A stretch of 64,000 nucleotides of DNA from Okapia johnstoni. Lineage: Eukaryota > Chordata > Mammalia > Artiodactyla > Giraffidae. The position numbers and the translations under genes were made by a program. This document shows positions 11,400-22,546 of the stretch, one piece after another. The stretch is taken from positions 74,692,385 through 74,756,384 of the forward strand of contig CM044315.1 in NCBI GenBank assembly GCA_024291935.2. The letters are read 5' to 3'. How positions within the stretch are numbered: position 1 is the first letter of the stretch; each line of letters begins with the position of its first letter. Below the pieces are notes generated by a model. The model searched no databases. It saw only the letters and a program-made list of their open reading frames with translations, and was not told the DNA's origin.

Positions 11400-11764
11400 C
11401 TTCACTTTTAGCCCAGCAATGTTGCCAGGTACCCCTCAGAGTTCACTACTCTCCAAACCATCCCCAAATATGCCAGAATATCCATACATGGGCCATATTC
11501 TCTCAATGTCTTATGCTTCTGCACACAAACTGGTGCCCTTGGTTGGGATGTCCCCCAAGCCCTTAATGTGTCTGATAGTGATTAAGAGTCAGTTCAAAAG
11601 TCACCCCGTTTGTGACACCATCCCTGACCTTACCCGAAAGAACTAGCCATGCTTTCACTGTGTGTCCAATCCTGCTCCTTCCCCATGTACACACCCATCA
11701 TACCCTGGGGTCTTCACATATAATTGTATCCATCACTTATTTATCTACATGTGCATCTGCCCTA
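11400..11764 (+). repeat. L2 LINE 3' region, part 1
   Basis: Forward L2-like text including 'agtcagttcaaaagtcaccc', 'tgacaccatccctgacctta' and 'ttatttatctacatgtgcat'. It is interrupted by the Bov-tA that follows and resumes at 11973. The overlapping 70- and 101-codon frames are L2 relics, not genes. Confidence 0.7.
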
Positions 11765-11972
11765 GGGGCTTCCCAGGTGGCTCAGTGGTAAAGAAACTGC
11801 CTGCCAAGCAGGAGATGTGTGTTTGATTCCCGGGTTGGGAAGATCCCCTGGAGAAGGAAATGGCAATCCACTCCAGTATTCTTGCCTAGAAAATCCCATG
11901 GACAGAGGAGCCTGGTGTGTTATATAGTCCATGAGGTCGCAAAGAGTTGGACCAGACTTAGCAACTAAGCAA
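11765..11972 (+). mobile_element. Bov-tA SINE inserted in L2
   Basis: Head 'ggcttcccaggtggctcagt', B-box region 'gtttgattcccgggttggga', BovA body and tail 'ggtcgcaaagagttggacc'. Splits an L2 3' end, so it is younger than that L2. Confidence 0.94.
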
Positions 11973-12080
11973 CCATCTCCCCTACTAAGCTGTGAACTTA
12001 TTGAAGGCAAAGACCTTCATTCATCTTTGTATCTCAAACACAATGCCTGCTACAGAGTTTGTGGATGGCCAGATGGATGA
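11973..12080 (+). repeat. L2 LINE 3' region, part 2
   Basis: Continuation of the L2 terminus: 'aagctgtgaacttattgaag', 'tcatctttgtatctcaaac', 'acaatgcctgctacagagtt'. Confidence 0.7.
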
Positions 12081-12179
12081 ACGGGTCAACATATAGAGGG
12101 AACCCATTATAATGGGCTGTAACACCACCACCTCTTCCCCTCCACCCCAAAGAAAAAGCATCAGCTAAGATAACCTCAT

Positions 12180-12390
12180 GTGGTCTAGCGAAAGAGTTTG
12201 GAAGTGTAGATAACTGAGTACTAATCTTGATTCACATCTCATAGACCTTAAACAAGTCACTTAATCTCTCTGAACCTCAAGTAGTCTTATCGATTAAATC
12301 AGAATAAATCATGAAATCCCTAGCTCATACAATAATAACCAGGAGTTTTAAATGAGAAGATAGAAGTGAAAGTGCTTAGAAAAAAATATT
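12180..12390 (+). repeat. MIR SINE
   Basis: Forward MIR: 'aaacaagtcacttaatctct', 'ctgaacctcaagtagtctta', 'gaagtgaaagtgcttagaaa'. Diverged but in order. Confidence 0.65.
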
Positions 12391-13199
12391 TCAATTTAAT
12401 ATTACTTCATGGGGCAAAAGCATCAGCCACAGTAATGTTATCTAGAAATATTTTAAACAAAGGCCAATACTTTTTTTCCTTCCAAACTAACACATGGCTG
12501 TGCTTTTTTGAGGTCTGTTAAAAGAACAAATAGGTGACAAATCTCTGTGTTGGGAGTTTCTGGGGTGAGTTTCTTTTTCTCTTACTAGATAGGAAAAAGA
12601 GGATTTGTCCTCTTTATGGGTCTGGGACTTCAGCTCTCGAGGTCTAAACACTTTTGACGGTCTTGAACTAATTTCGGCCACCATCGACAGAATGAGAGTG
12701 GAAAAATCCCACCATGTCTGCCTTGTCAGGTGGTGGAGGAAAGAACTTTCTAAATAGCCTCATTATTGGTCCCAGCTGAATTCTGCTCCTGTTCCATGAT
12801 GCCAGCAAAAGCATTTTAGTAAGATGCCGCCAGCATCAGAAACAGATCCTCTTACAGCTTCCTGTAAGCATATCTGCGATGGCAGAAGGTGGCGGGCAGC
12901 CAGGTGTGATCCCGCGTGCTAAAAACCTCCAATACATCAAGCTGGAAGAACAATTTATGAAATGAAATTCAGTGTTCTATTTCTACTCCAAGAACTCAGT
13001 TTAAGGCACCAGAAATTCAGCTAGGTAATTTGGTTCCAATTCTCTGCTGCTTTACCAAATCAGAGAATCTCACAGAGAGAAACGACCTCTTATTCTTCTG
13101 GTTTCCAAGGCCCCCACCCACCCCAACAGCATATCCCAAACAAAGGGTCACTGGACTCTGCTTATAGAGCTTCAATGACAGAAGGTTATTCACTTCTTT
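12391..13199. other. Repeat-poor non-coding stretch
   Basis: No recognised repeat. Around 12.77-12.96 kb composition is balanced with several CpGs ('atgccgccagcatcag', 'ggtggcgggcagcc', 'gatcccgcgtgc'), unlike the surrounding A/T-rich DNA. This could be a conserved or regulatory element. No convincing coding frame. Confidence 0.4.
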
Positions 13200-13209
13200 C
13201 CCAATAATT

Positions 13210-13625
13210 TGCCCAATTTTAGTTAGTTCTGGCCATGGGGCAAGGACTACTATGTGTCCACCAAATCTTGTCTCCCTTCCTGCCTGGCCACCTAGCTAGG
13301 CAACAGTGGGGCTGAGTAAATTGGGTTCTGGCCATTGGAATGTGGGTAGAAATAAACACTTCTAAGCCTGGTCCATAAATAACTTCTGTATGATGTTTTA
13401 TCTTCTCATTCTTTCCTTGCCTACTAAGTAGATGCACAGGTACCAAGGAAAACTCCCAGCCAGTAAAGGAAGGCAGAGCCACTAAACGGGAGGGGCTGGA
13501 TCCTGAATGAGAGCAATACAGCCTCTTCAGCAATACAGTCACTTCGAACTCTGGTACGAGTAAGAAGTAACCTTGTTAAGTCTCTGAGATTGAGGGTTGT
13601 TTGTTTATTGTAGCAAACCTTTCCT
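13210..13625 (+). repeat. Probable MaLR (MLT1-type) LTR relic
   Basis: The 3' portion has the LTR-end pattern 'taagtctctgagattgaggg' then 'ttgtttgtttattgtagca', which resembles the end of MLT1-type LTRs. An AATAAA-type signal lies earlier (near 13355). The 5' part is poorly conserved. Family inferred by eye. The overlapping minus-strand frames are not genes. Confidence 0.5.
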
Positions 13626-13741
13626 TCCATTTATTCAAATGGCAATACCACACTAAGTGTCTTAGAATTTACTGTATCTCCACCTCCCTTGGAAGCCTTA
13701 TTGGTACATTTTGTAGAGAACATTTTAGTGTAGATCTGTGT

Positions 13742-14778
13742 ACTATGAGCTGTTGACTACACTAAAGCCTTTGACTGTGTGGGTCACAACAAACTGTGGA
13801 AAATTCTTCAACAGATGGGAATACCAGACCACCTTACCTGCCTCCTGGGAAATCCATATGCAGGTCAAGAAGCAACAGTTAGAACCGGACATGGAACAAC
13901 AGACTGGTTCCAAATTGGGAAAGGAGTACGTCAAGGGTGTATATTGTCACCCTGCTTATTTAACTCATTTGCAGAGTACATCATATGAAATGCCAGGCTG
14001 CATGAATCACATCTGGAATCAAGATTGCCAGGAGAAATATCAATAACCTCAGATATGCATATGACACTACCCTTATGGCAGAAAGCAAAGAGGAACTAAA
14101 GAGCCTCTTGATGAAAGTGAAAGAGGAGAGTGATAAAGCTGGCCTAAAACTCAACATTCAAAAACTAAGATCATGGCATCTGGTCCCATCACTTCGTGGC
14201 AAATAGATGGGGAAACAATGGAAACAGTGAGAGACTTTATTTTCTTGGGCTCCAAGTCACTGCAGCCATGAAATTAAAAGACACTTGCTCCTTGGAAGAA
14301 AAGCTATGACCAACCTAGACAGCATATTAAAAAGCAGAGACATTACTTTGCCGACAAAGGTTCATATAGTCAAAGCTATAGTTTTTCCAGTAGTCATGTA
14401 TGGATGTGAGAGTTGGACATAAAGAAAGCTGAGCACTGAAGAAGCGATGCTTTTGAACTGTGGTGTTGGACAAGGCTCTTGAGAGTCCCTTGGACTGCAA
14501 GGAGATCCAACCAGTCCATCCTAAAGGAAATCAGTCCTGAATATTCATTAGAAGGACTGATGCTGAAGCTGAAGTGCCAATACTTTGACCCCCTGATGCA
14601 AAGAACTGACTCTTTAGGAAAGACCCTGATGCTGGAAAAGATTGGATGGCATCACTGACTTGGTGAACATGAGTTTGAGCAAGCTCTGGGAGTTGGCGAT
14701 GGACAGGGACGCCTGGCATGCAGCAGTCCATGAGGTTGCAAAGAGCTGGACATGACTGAGTGAATGAACTGACTGACT
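13742..14778 (+). mobile_element. BovB LINE, 5'-truncated, with RT fragment
   Basis: Begins inside the reverse transcriptase at motif A (a diverged DY.KAFDCV.H region), keeps motif B (RQGCILSPCLFN) and a damaged motif C where the usual YADD reads as YAYD ('agatatgcatatgacact'). It continues through the C-terminal region and 3'UTR to the ctgactgac-type end. Frameshifts and stops split the coding part. At 14260-14265 it lacks 13 bases between two ctgcag words present in other copies. Confidence 0.93.
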
Positions 14779-16160
14779 ACAAGTTCCTGAAAAGTGAAAA
14801 TGAGTAGTGCAGAAAGGCAGGGGAAGGGGGTATGGGAAGGAAGGAAGGATGGGGAAGGTTAGATTTTTTTCAAGGACCAGTGTCCGTAAGCATGTGAGTT
14901 TCATTTATCTCTTATAACTATCAGACAGACCAAACTATCACCATTTTAAAGAGGAGGAAAAGACAGATTGATGTACAGAACCTCTGACTGAGGCTGCTTG
15001 CCTCTGCCATTTTCCACTGATCTCAGCGCCAGAATCCTCCAACTGCCTCCAGTGGACAGACTTTCTTACAATCTCTATCTGCCTAATGTCCAAATATCAA
15101 TCTCAGAATCCCAATGCTGTGCTTTCCATGCTGGGACCCCAAAAGCCAGGTTTTTACATGACTCTTAAAACAAACAACTGAGTCCCTTGGACACTGAGGT
15201 TCCCCACTTGGCTTTCTTCTGCAGGTGGCTTTAGCCAGCAGCTGCGTTCTTCTGCACCTGGCTTCATCCATGCCACCCAAGGTAGCATCCACTGAAAACA
15301 CACACCCACCTCTCCAGTCCATTCTAACTACAAAAAGGGTGAGAACGAAGTTTTTAAGAAGCCAATACTTGAGAAAATGCTGGAATTCAAAGTTTAAAAG
15401 ACATATATCAAAATTTGTGTTTTCTTCATTGCAATTAGAAACTATGAAGGTTACCTAGAATCTAAAAGGTAACTTACATGGTCACAATGTCTTATCTCTT
15501 TAACTTAATTTGGCCAGTTTTTGAAGAATATGTATTAAGTACCCTCCTCTCTGTTCCTATTTCCTCCCCTGTTTCCTTTCCACTTTTGCAGCACTTTTCA
15601 TGCTGTAATGATAGGTTTATAGGTCTTTCTTTCCCACTATATTGAGAGCTCTGCAAGGCCACAGATCATGTCTAATTCTCCTCTTGATCCCAGTGTCTGG
15701 CAGTGGACCAGATAATCCTTAGGGAGCTGGTTGGTTTTTAGGGTGGCTCATAGTCACAGAGTTTTGCTGTGGACTCCTCAAGCCTTGCTTTAGGTCAACA
15801 TCATCGGCTGTTAAGTAGAGCTGTGGTTGCACCCTGCTTGCTTCCACCTTGTCTAGGAACCCTGTCTAGGAACCAAATATAGTCATCTGAATGGATCTGA
15901 AGCATCACTGCAACTCACCAAGGTTTAACTGATTATTCTACTGAATAGCATTTGGAGAACAAGGTCTGTAGGAGGATGTGAGAGGTGCTCACTAGCTATG
16001 TGGGTGGGTTTTCTTTCTTGTTTCCTGGTTTCTAGAGCCTTGAGTGATCCAAGGAGCCTGTCCGTCCTCAGAGATGGTTAACATTATGAACATAGCATTA
16101 CCACTCTGCTAACACCTGCAGACCAGGGACAGCGTTTCTTTTATTTCAAGAATTTATGAG
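14779..16160. other. Non-coding DNA with weak MIR/L2 traces
   Basis: Purine-rich patch at about 14800-14870. Reverse MIR-like words near 14885-15010 ('ccattttaaagaggaggaaa'), and L2-like words near 15600-15720 ('ttgagagctctgcaaggcca', 'cagtgtctggcagtgg'). The 77-79-codon frames around 15.1-15.4 kb show no family features. Confidence 0.45.
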
Positions 16161-16193
16161 GTGGGGGGATAGGAGGGAGGCTCAAGATGGAGG

Positions 16194-16244
<51 letters not shown>

Positions 16245-16325
16245 TGACTAATTCTCATTGTTGTATAGCAGAAACCAACACTGTAAACATTGTAAAGCAA
16301 TTATTCTCCAATTAAAAAATTTTTT
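16161..16325 (+). mobile_element. Ruminant L1 (L1_BT-type) 3' end, severely 5'-truncated
   Basis: Matches the ruminant L1 3'UTR end: 'ggaggctcaagatggaggg', 'gttgtatagcagaaaccaac', 'cattgtaaagcaattattct', then 'ccaattaaaaaa'. A TA tract is expanded inside it. No coding sequence. Confidence 0.8.
16196..16240. repeat. (TA)n microsatellite
   Basis: About 45 bases of uninterrupted TA repeats, expanded within the L1 3'UTR. Confidence 0.97.
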
Positions 16326-16985
16326 TAAATGAGCTAATACATTCATTAAAAAAAGAACTTTATGAGGCATAAGGTCACACATTTTTAGATCTCATAGTTT
16401 GTCCGAGGTTGGATTATTAAATATTTGCTTCCAATTTTGACATCAGCTGGATCCACTGGTGTAAGGGTACCAAATCTGTGGTGGGGTAGATGAGAAGCTC
16501 AGAATTTCATTAGAGATGCGTGTGGAAGAGTTGGTCTACAGAGAGAAAGGATGACCTCCTAAAAGAATTCTATGATTCAGATGTTTTATACAAATGTGAA
16601 TTAATAACTCAGCATGGCAGGGAAGACAAAACCAGCACAATAATGCTGTTCAGGTATTATGTGCGTTTATCTTTAATTAAGTGATTTCAGGAGCCCAGCA
16701 GTGAGTTCTGAGCATAGCAAAGAACTCTGGCTGCAGTGACATCATGATGCTTATGTATCCTTTACTCCTGGTTTAATGGAAGACAGGTCAGCTGCCACCC
16801 ACCAGTGAGCCAAGACATTGCCAGTCAAAAAAGAACGCTATTTCTTACCAGTCAAAAAAAAAAAAGCTATTTCTTACAAATAAAGCAAGTGCTCTGAAGC
16901 ATTCACAACTCAAATCCACAAAAGGAACCCAGAGCATCAAAGAAACCATCAGAACAATTTTTTTCTAAAACATGGATCATGGCAC
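16326..16985. other. Unassigned non-coding DNA
   Basis: No gene or named repeat. Near 16825-16880 the words 'accagtcaaaaaa' and 'gctatttcttac' occur twice in tandem (about 33 bp apart), a small local duplication. Confidence 0.5.
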
Positions 16986-17120
16986 TTCCCTGGAGGTCCA
17001 GTGGTTGACATGCCATGCTTCTACTGCAGAGGGTGTGGGTTCTATCCGTAGTTGGGGACCTAAGATCCCGCGTGCCGCATGGCGTGGCCAAAAACGGAAT
17101 ACAAAAACAGAGAAATAAAA
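16986..17120 (+). mobile_element. CHR-type tRNA-Glu SINE
   Basis: 'acttccctggaggtccagtg', 'gtgggttctatccgtagttg', 'acctaagatcccgcgtgccg', 'catggcgtggccaaaaac' followed by an A-rich tail. Short subtype without the 'caactactg' modules. Confidence 0.9.
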
Positions 17121-17201
17121 AACCACAGATCATTCTAAATAATCTTGTAATTTTCAGGTCTGCTGGGTCTAAGAACCAGAATTTAGTAAGACAATAAAAC
17201 C

Positions 17202-17482
17202 TGTATATTAGTCAGCTTGGACTATCATAACAAAATATCATAGACCATGTGATTTAAACAACAGAAGTTTATTTTCTCACAGTTCTGGAAGTTGGAAGCC
17301 TTAGATCAAGGTGTTATGGGTTCTGATGATGGTGATTTTCCTGGCTCATAGACGCGATCACTTTCATGTTGGCTGTGGACTCACATGGCAGAGAGAGGGA
17401 AAGATGTCTCTCCTCCTCTGCTTATAAGGCCACCAGTCCTACTGAATTAGGACCCTACATTTATGACTTCATTTAACCTCAA
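17202..17482 (-). repeat. MaLR-type LTR (MLT1-like), part 1
   Basis: Begins with TG (tgtatattagtcag, complement of an LTR end). Contains 'aacaacagaagtttatttt', 'ctcacagttctggaagttgg' and 'ataaggccaccagtcctact', the reverse of a MaLR LTR. It is interrupted by a Bov-tA and resumes at 17690. Same family as the forward LTR at 56.9-57.3 kb. No internal proviral genes nearby, so a solo LTR. Confidence 0.75.
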
Positions 17483-17700
17483 GTGGGCTTCCCTGGTGGC
17501 TCACACAATAAAGAATCTGCCTGTAGGCAGGAGACCTAGGTTCGATCCCTGGGTGGGGAAGATCCTCTGGAGAAGGGAATGGCTACCCATTCCGGTATTC
17601 TTGCCTGGAGAATCCCATGGACAGAGGAGCCTGGTGGGCTATGGTCCATGGGGTTGCAAAGAGCTGGACACGACTGAGTGACTAACACTTTTAACCTCAA
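17472..17700 (+). mobile_element. Bov-tA SINE with perfect 11-bp target-site duplication
   Basis: Element about 17483-17689 with head 'gggcttccctggtggctcac', B box 'ggttcgatccctggg', body and tail 'acgactgagtgactaacact'. The 11-base repeat tttaacctcaa at 17472-17482 and 17690-17700 is perfect and lies inside the LTR. Confidence 0.95.
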
Positions 17701-17802
17701 ATACTTCCTAAAACCCCCATCTTTAAATACAGTCGCACTGGGAGTTAAGAGCTTCAACATGTAAATTTCAGACATAATTTTAGACATTATTTAGTCTATA
17801 GC
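17690..17802 (-). repeat. MaLR-type LTR (MLT1-like), part 2
   Basis: Continuation after the SINE: 'aacccccatctttaaataca', 'gtcgcactgggagttaagag', 'cttcaacatgtaaatttc', ending near 'tctatagca'. Confidence 0.75.
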
Positions 17803-18421
17803 AAGTTTTATGTAGAAAAGTCTACTTCAGGTGGTTATAATTTACATTACATCACTAAGGTGAAATTCACAAAAATAAAAATGATCTGTCCTCAGTGGGT
17901 CATTTTAGCAAAGAATTTTTAAAAATAGAAGCTAGATGTATTCTGTTTGTTGTTCATTGCCAAAGGTGTAAAATACACTTCTCTGGAGATTGTGAGAAAA
18001 GAAGCAATAGAAAGTCCTGGCATGGAAGACATGAACACCAAGCATCTTTACTCTGTAACTAAGTAGCTGTGTCTAGTTAGTAACATCTTGGCTAAATCCC
18101 TAACCCTCTCTGTGCCTCTGTTTCCTTATTACACCAAGCTGGTTTCAATAAGAAAACACATTAATTTAAAATAAATCATATTTCAGAGTTCCATTTCTGG
18201 GTGGCTGTTTTGGGGATCCAAATCAGTATAGTGATTAGGAAAAGAATCTCCTGCTCCAACAAGGTCTATCTAAGGAAAATAATGGATGATAGAATAAATA
18301 TCCTTAAAGTGTGGGCTCATTTTCTTTAGTTTTAAGCCCATAAGATAATTGATTTTCCCTCTACACCCACCCTCTTCCTTGGTACCAGCACTCTCCCTTT
18401 GGAAAAACAGGTTAGAACATC
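17803..18421. other. Non-coding DNA, possible MIR trace
   Basis: MIR-like words near 18050-18130 ('ctaaatccctaaccctctct', 'gtgcctctgtttcctta') suggest a forward MIR relic. Otherwise unassigned. Confidence 0.45.
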
Positions 18422-18580
18422 AGTGTGTGCGTGTGCTCAGTTGCTCAGTCATGTCCGACTCTTTGCGACCCCACGGACTATAGCCTGCCAGGCTCCCCTG
18501 TCCATGGTATTTTCCAGGCAAGGATACTGAGTGAGTTGCCATTTCCTGCTCCAGGGGATCTTCCTGACTCAAGGATCAAA
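18422..18580 (-). mobile_element. Bov-tA SINE, truncated
   Basis: Reverse orientation: 'gctcagttgctcagtcatgt', 'tttgcgaccccacggactat', 'ggcaaggatactgagtgagt', then a damaged B-box complement ('aaggatcaaacctgcct'). The head region is missing. Confidence 0.9.
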
Positions 18581-19612
18581 CCTGCCTTTGGGAGTCTCTC
18601 CCTTTAGCTGAAGAATAGCCAAGGCCAGAGAGTGACTTGAGGTGCTCACAATGAAGGACCAGCCTTGGATCTGTGGAGCTCCTGAGACAATGCACTGACA
18701 CCACAGCAGCCCCCAGCCCTCTAGAATAAAACACAACCTCCCCTCTGTGAAAAACAAGCAACAAAGGAACACTGGCAGCAATCTAATTATCTGGGGCGGC
18801 AGTGTGGGGGGCGGGGGGCAAGCGCGCACCACTCCTCGGACAGCAGGAGGGAGGGGTGGTAGAGCTCACAGCAAGAAGAGCTCTGAAAATGTATCTCTTA
18901 CAGAGAATTCAGGCTTCTGGCTTAAACACATTAATTCCATTGCAGAGAGTCACTGAACAATTTCCCAAGGATTCCCAAGATCTCTTAAGCCATAAAAAGC
19001 ATCCTTATTATGTTAGTATGCTAAAGGGTTCCTCTGCATACTATTCCAGGAGTTAGCATGGAGAGCATAAAAAAAGCTGAGTGATTCCAAGGAACTAAAC
19101 AAAGAAATACCTCTAAAGCTTATCTAGACATACCTCTTTTTGAAATCTATTTTTTTTCAAAGCCAAATTGGAAAAAAAGGTTTACACCAATTTTGGGGAA
19201 GGTACTACAGGACCAGGTATTTACAACTCAAACAATTTCAATGTTCCTTTATACAACTAAAAAGCACCTTCTAAACCAGACATACTCATCAAAGCATAAA
19301 ATAGGAATAAAATATGAGTAACCATTTATCCAATCTGGGATTTTTCTAAGTTTAAAAGCAACTAACAAGAAAAAAAAATTGACAGAATGGACTACATGTA
19401 AATTTAAAAGCTTAATAAGACTAAAACAGTAAAAATTATAAGAAACATAAGATGGAAAAACATTTGCCACAGATATGAAACAGGATTACTGCTTTTACTA
19501 TTTAAAGCACTCACATAAATATATTACAAAAGACATCAACATAGACTCAGACAAAACATGTGAACAGTTACCCATAAGGGAGCTTAAAATTGGCTAACAA
19601 ACATTTGGAAAA
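18581..19612. other. Unassigned DNA with a local G-rich patch
   Basis: At 18793-18841 there is a short patch with runs of five to six G and several CpGs (gggggcgggggg, caagcgcgcac) in otherwise A/T-rich DNA. Frames here lack family features. Confidence 0.45.
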
Positions 19613-19661
19613 TATTGGGTTGGCCAAAAAGTTATTTTGATTTTTTTCCCATAAGATGTTA
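19613..19661 (+). mobile_element. Mariner terminal fragment
   Basis: 'tattgggttggccaaaaagt' followed by 'tttttcccataagatgtta' matches one end of the ruminant mariner-derived repeat (Tc1/mariner inverted terminus). The other terminus and transposase are absent. Confidence 0.75.
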
Positions 19662-20545
19662 ACCTCATGACTAGTTTAAAAAACACATACATGAAAACAA
19701 CAGTGATGACGGCAGGTCTCCAGTTTTATCTCCCCCTTCACTGCTCACTTGAAAAAGAGGCTTGCAGGAATAAATCCAGTCAGGTTCAGGAGCTTTTTAT
19801 TGGCTCACAGTCTCAGAGGGTAAAGTTTTTACTATGCCATGCATTAAATATTATCAGTTTTTAAAGTCTTTTTTAATTTGATACAATGAGTAAAAATAGT
19901 AGCTCATCTGTTAAGGAGATGATATCAAAATGACATTTGGAGAGGTCTATACCAGGAACAATAGTCTTCTTTTGCCCACCATTCTGATGCAGACGTACGG
20001 TCAAGGGAAAGGGGGCAACCTTGTTTTTAGGCTCTGGCTGCCCGTAGGTCCAGCAAAAGGAATCCTCTGCAAGGTCCAGCCCAGGTTACCAGGACTGAAG
20101 ATGCAGCCTGGCTGTGCACCTCTGCTTGCCATCACTCTCTGCACTTACACATCTCTGTGTGACCTGATAAGAAAATGGGCTGAGAAAAGGATTCAGGTGT
20201 TCTTGAAACTCTGGCCACGTGTCAATTTATATCATCCCTTATCAAGTGAGATTCCTTTATTCATTCAACAAAAATGTCTGGATATCTATAATGTGCAGGC
20301 ATCATTTGAGTCACCTATCAAAAAAGCTAATACTTTTCTTTTTTGTCTATTTCACTTTATATTAAAACCACTTTACTGAGGGGATGGTTTCACAGATGTA
20401 TACTTAGCTAAGACTTTTGAAACTGATCACACTAGCAAGGGTGCAGTGTGACTGGTACCCTTATGTGGAACTTATGTGGAACTGAAGCAACTTAGCATGT
20501 ACACATGCACATGTATACAAACGTGTTCAGTATAGAATCATGTTA
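19662..20545. other. Unassigned DNA with a 149-codon open frame
   Basis: The plus-strand frame at 19930-20379 is the longest outside recognised repeats. It shows no motif, signal peptide or domain I recognise. Composition looks like translated non-coding DNA, so I do not call a gene. Near 20240-20310 is a short L2/MIR-like phrase ('ttcattcaacaaaaatgtct'). Confidence 0.4.
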
Positions 20546-20549
20546 GGCC

Positions 20550-20840
20550 CATACTAGGCTAGACCTACAAAGATGAAGGTGACATGAGGATACAATACAA
20601 AGGCAAATAAAATGAACTGATAGTAAGTTGTAACAGGTGCCATGAAGGAAACCCACAAGAGCTAAGAAAGAGAACAGGACCTACCTGAGACAGACATTCA
20701 GGAAAAACCTACAGATTTAACCTTGGATCTAAAGGATGAGGAAAAAAACTAACAATTTGAGAGCTGAGACATGAACAGCTGATCCAGAGGGAGTAGCTGG
20801 TGCAAAGGTCCTGAGGCAGGAACACTCCAGGGTTTTTCCA
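20550..20840 (-). repeat. Probable L2 relic
   Basis: Reverse L2-type words: 'caggtgccatgaaggaaacc', 'gtgcaaaggtcctgaggcag'. Diverged. Confidence 0.5.
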
Positions 20841-21139
20841 GGAACACACAGGTCAGAGTGGCTGGAATTGGACATCCATTTTTTTTTTAATTTTAAAAAT
20901 TACTATAAGACAGTTTTTTATTTTCACAGAATGTCACTTAATAAATATTTTACCAGGATGATTGAGGATACATCACAATGATGGAGGAAGAACTTGGGAC
21001 AACTAAGGGATGGAAGCATTTTAAACCTCAGTTCATCAGATTTGTCCTCTGCATGAGATCTTGAAACCTGGCAGACAGGTATGAGATGAAGTCAGAGAGG
21101 AAGGCAGAGCCAGATTATATAGCAAAAACGCTTATGCCC

Positions 21140-21516
21140 TTATGTTAAGTGAAAATAGGAGGGTCAAAAATTGTGTTCACAGTATGATCTCAGCCATTAA
21201 AAATATGCATAAAAATGACTTGGAAGGAACATACTAGAATGCTAACAGTGATTACATGGGAGAGGCACAAAAAGCATTAGCTTTGGACCTAAGGAAAAAA
21301 AACCAGAATGCTATATCCAGGCTACAGTACCTGCCACTCAGGAGGACAGCTATTTAACCTTTTTAAGACTTAGTTACCAAATCTACAAAGTTAGGATTAT
21401 CTCACCAATCTCACAACAGTGGCTGACACACAGTAAGCACACCTTACTCAAAGAGCATTTTTTTTAACTATTACTACCATTATTCTTGGATGAGAGGATT
21501 ATGGGTGATTCATCTT
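21140..21516 (+). repeat. L1M-type 3' end with nested MIR
   Basis: Old L1 3' text ('tatgttaagtgaaaatagg', 'cacagtatgatctcagccat', 'gctaacagtgattacatgg') is interrupted at about 21256-21470 by a forward MIR ('gctatttaacctttttaaga', 'cagtggctgacacacagtaa') and resumes at 21488 ('gagaggattatgggtgatt'). Confidence 0.6.
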
Positions 21517-21687
21517 TATGCGGGAGACCCAGTTTCGATCACTGGGTTGGAAAGTTCACCTGGAGAAGGAATGGCTACTCACTCCAGTATTCTTGCCTGG
21601 AGAATTCCATGGACAGAAGAGCCTGGCAGGCTACAGTCCACGGGGTCACAAAGAGACAGACATGATTAAACGACTAACACTTTCATC
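21517..21687 (+). mobile_element. Bov-tA SINE, 5'-truncated
   Basis: Starts near the B box ('gcgggagacccagtttcgat') and continues through the body and tail ('cacaaagagacagacatg', 'cgactaacactttcat'). It sits in the L1M 3' end: 'tcatctttat' before and 'catcttctttat' after are a likely degenerate duplication. Confidence 0.9.
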
Positions 21688-22335
21688 TTCTTTATACACT
21701 GTTTTATATTTTCCTAATTTTAAACACTTGAACATGTTTCTTTAAAAGTCATAAAAAAAGAAATTTAATTGTTTTTAATGTTTTGATGACTAAAGGAAAA
21801 TGAACTATACTGTGTTAAATCAAGTGCTTTTCCATTGCAACAAATGCATTTCCACTGGCATACAAGGCATTCAAGGCAGCCTCAAACACTGAGGGCAATG
21901 CAACATTTATAAGGGACCTTTAGCAATAAAGGTTCAGCTATGCAAACATGCAGAGACTCACAATTACCTTGAAATATCAAACAACTTGCTATTGACCTTT
22001 TAGGAGTGCCAACAATGCCGCAGGTTCTCCACAAAATACAAAATTAAGAAATATGGCTGCCCAGTTTGGTCCTTAAACAACCTTCAGAAACCTCTTAAAA
22101 AACACAGTAAGCATACTTCTCTTTGCTTAAATGCAACTGATTTTTAGATTTTCCAAAAACTGAGAGGATGTTAGTAGCAGTGCCCTGGAGAAATTCTTGA
22201 TTTGCTAATTTACTTCCTTGAAAATGGAGTTTTCATCTAAAATTCTATGTTTAATGAGAAAGAAACTAACTGATGGACCTAGAAAAGGCTGATGAGCTTT
22301 GGTGCCCATCTGCAGGTAGTTAGAGATACTGTTAA
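21688..22335. other. L1M tail then unassigned DNA
   Basis: First ~60 bases ('gttttatattttcctaattt') continue the L1M 3' end. The remainder has no gene or clear repeat. Confidence 0.45.
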
Positions 22336-22339
22336 TCCA

Positions 22340-22546
22340 GAGAAAGCAAGCAGCGAGCTTTGGAGTCAGTCACACCCGGATTCAACTTATAGTTTCAAAC
22401 TTGGTGACTCTGGACAACTTAAATGGTTACATTATTTCTTTAAGCTTCCAGTTCTCTCACCTGTGAACTACTTTGCTGGGTTAGTGATAACGTACCTAAA
22501 AAGCCCTGTAGATTACCTGGCACCTAGTATGCGCTCAAGAAATGTT
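22340..22546 (+). repeat. MIR SINE
   Basis: Forward MIR: 'gctttggagtcagtcacacc', 'cggattcaacttatagtttc', 'gtagattacctggcacctag', 'tatgcgctcaagaaatgtt'. Ends where BovB begins. The 99-codon frame is not coding. Confidence 0.8.

Noticed and set aside
11341..11646. 101- and 70-codon overlapping frames as a small gene
   Set aside because: They coincide with a forward L2 3' region that continues after the Bov-tA insertion.
19930..20379. 149-codon plus-strand open frame outside recognised repeats
   Set aside because: No domain, signal or composition typical of a gene, and no splice or promoter context. A frame this long is expected by chance somewhere in 64 kb.
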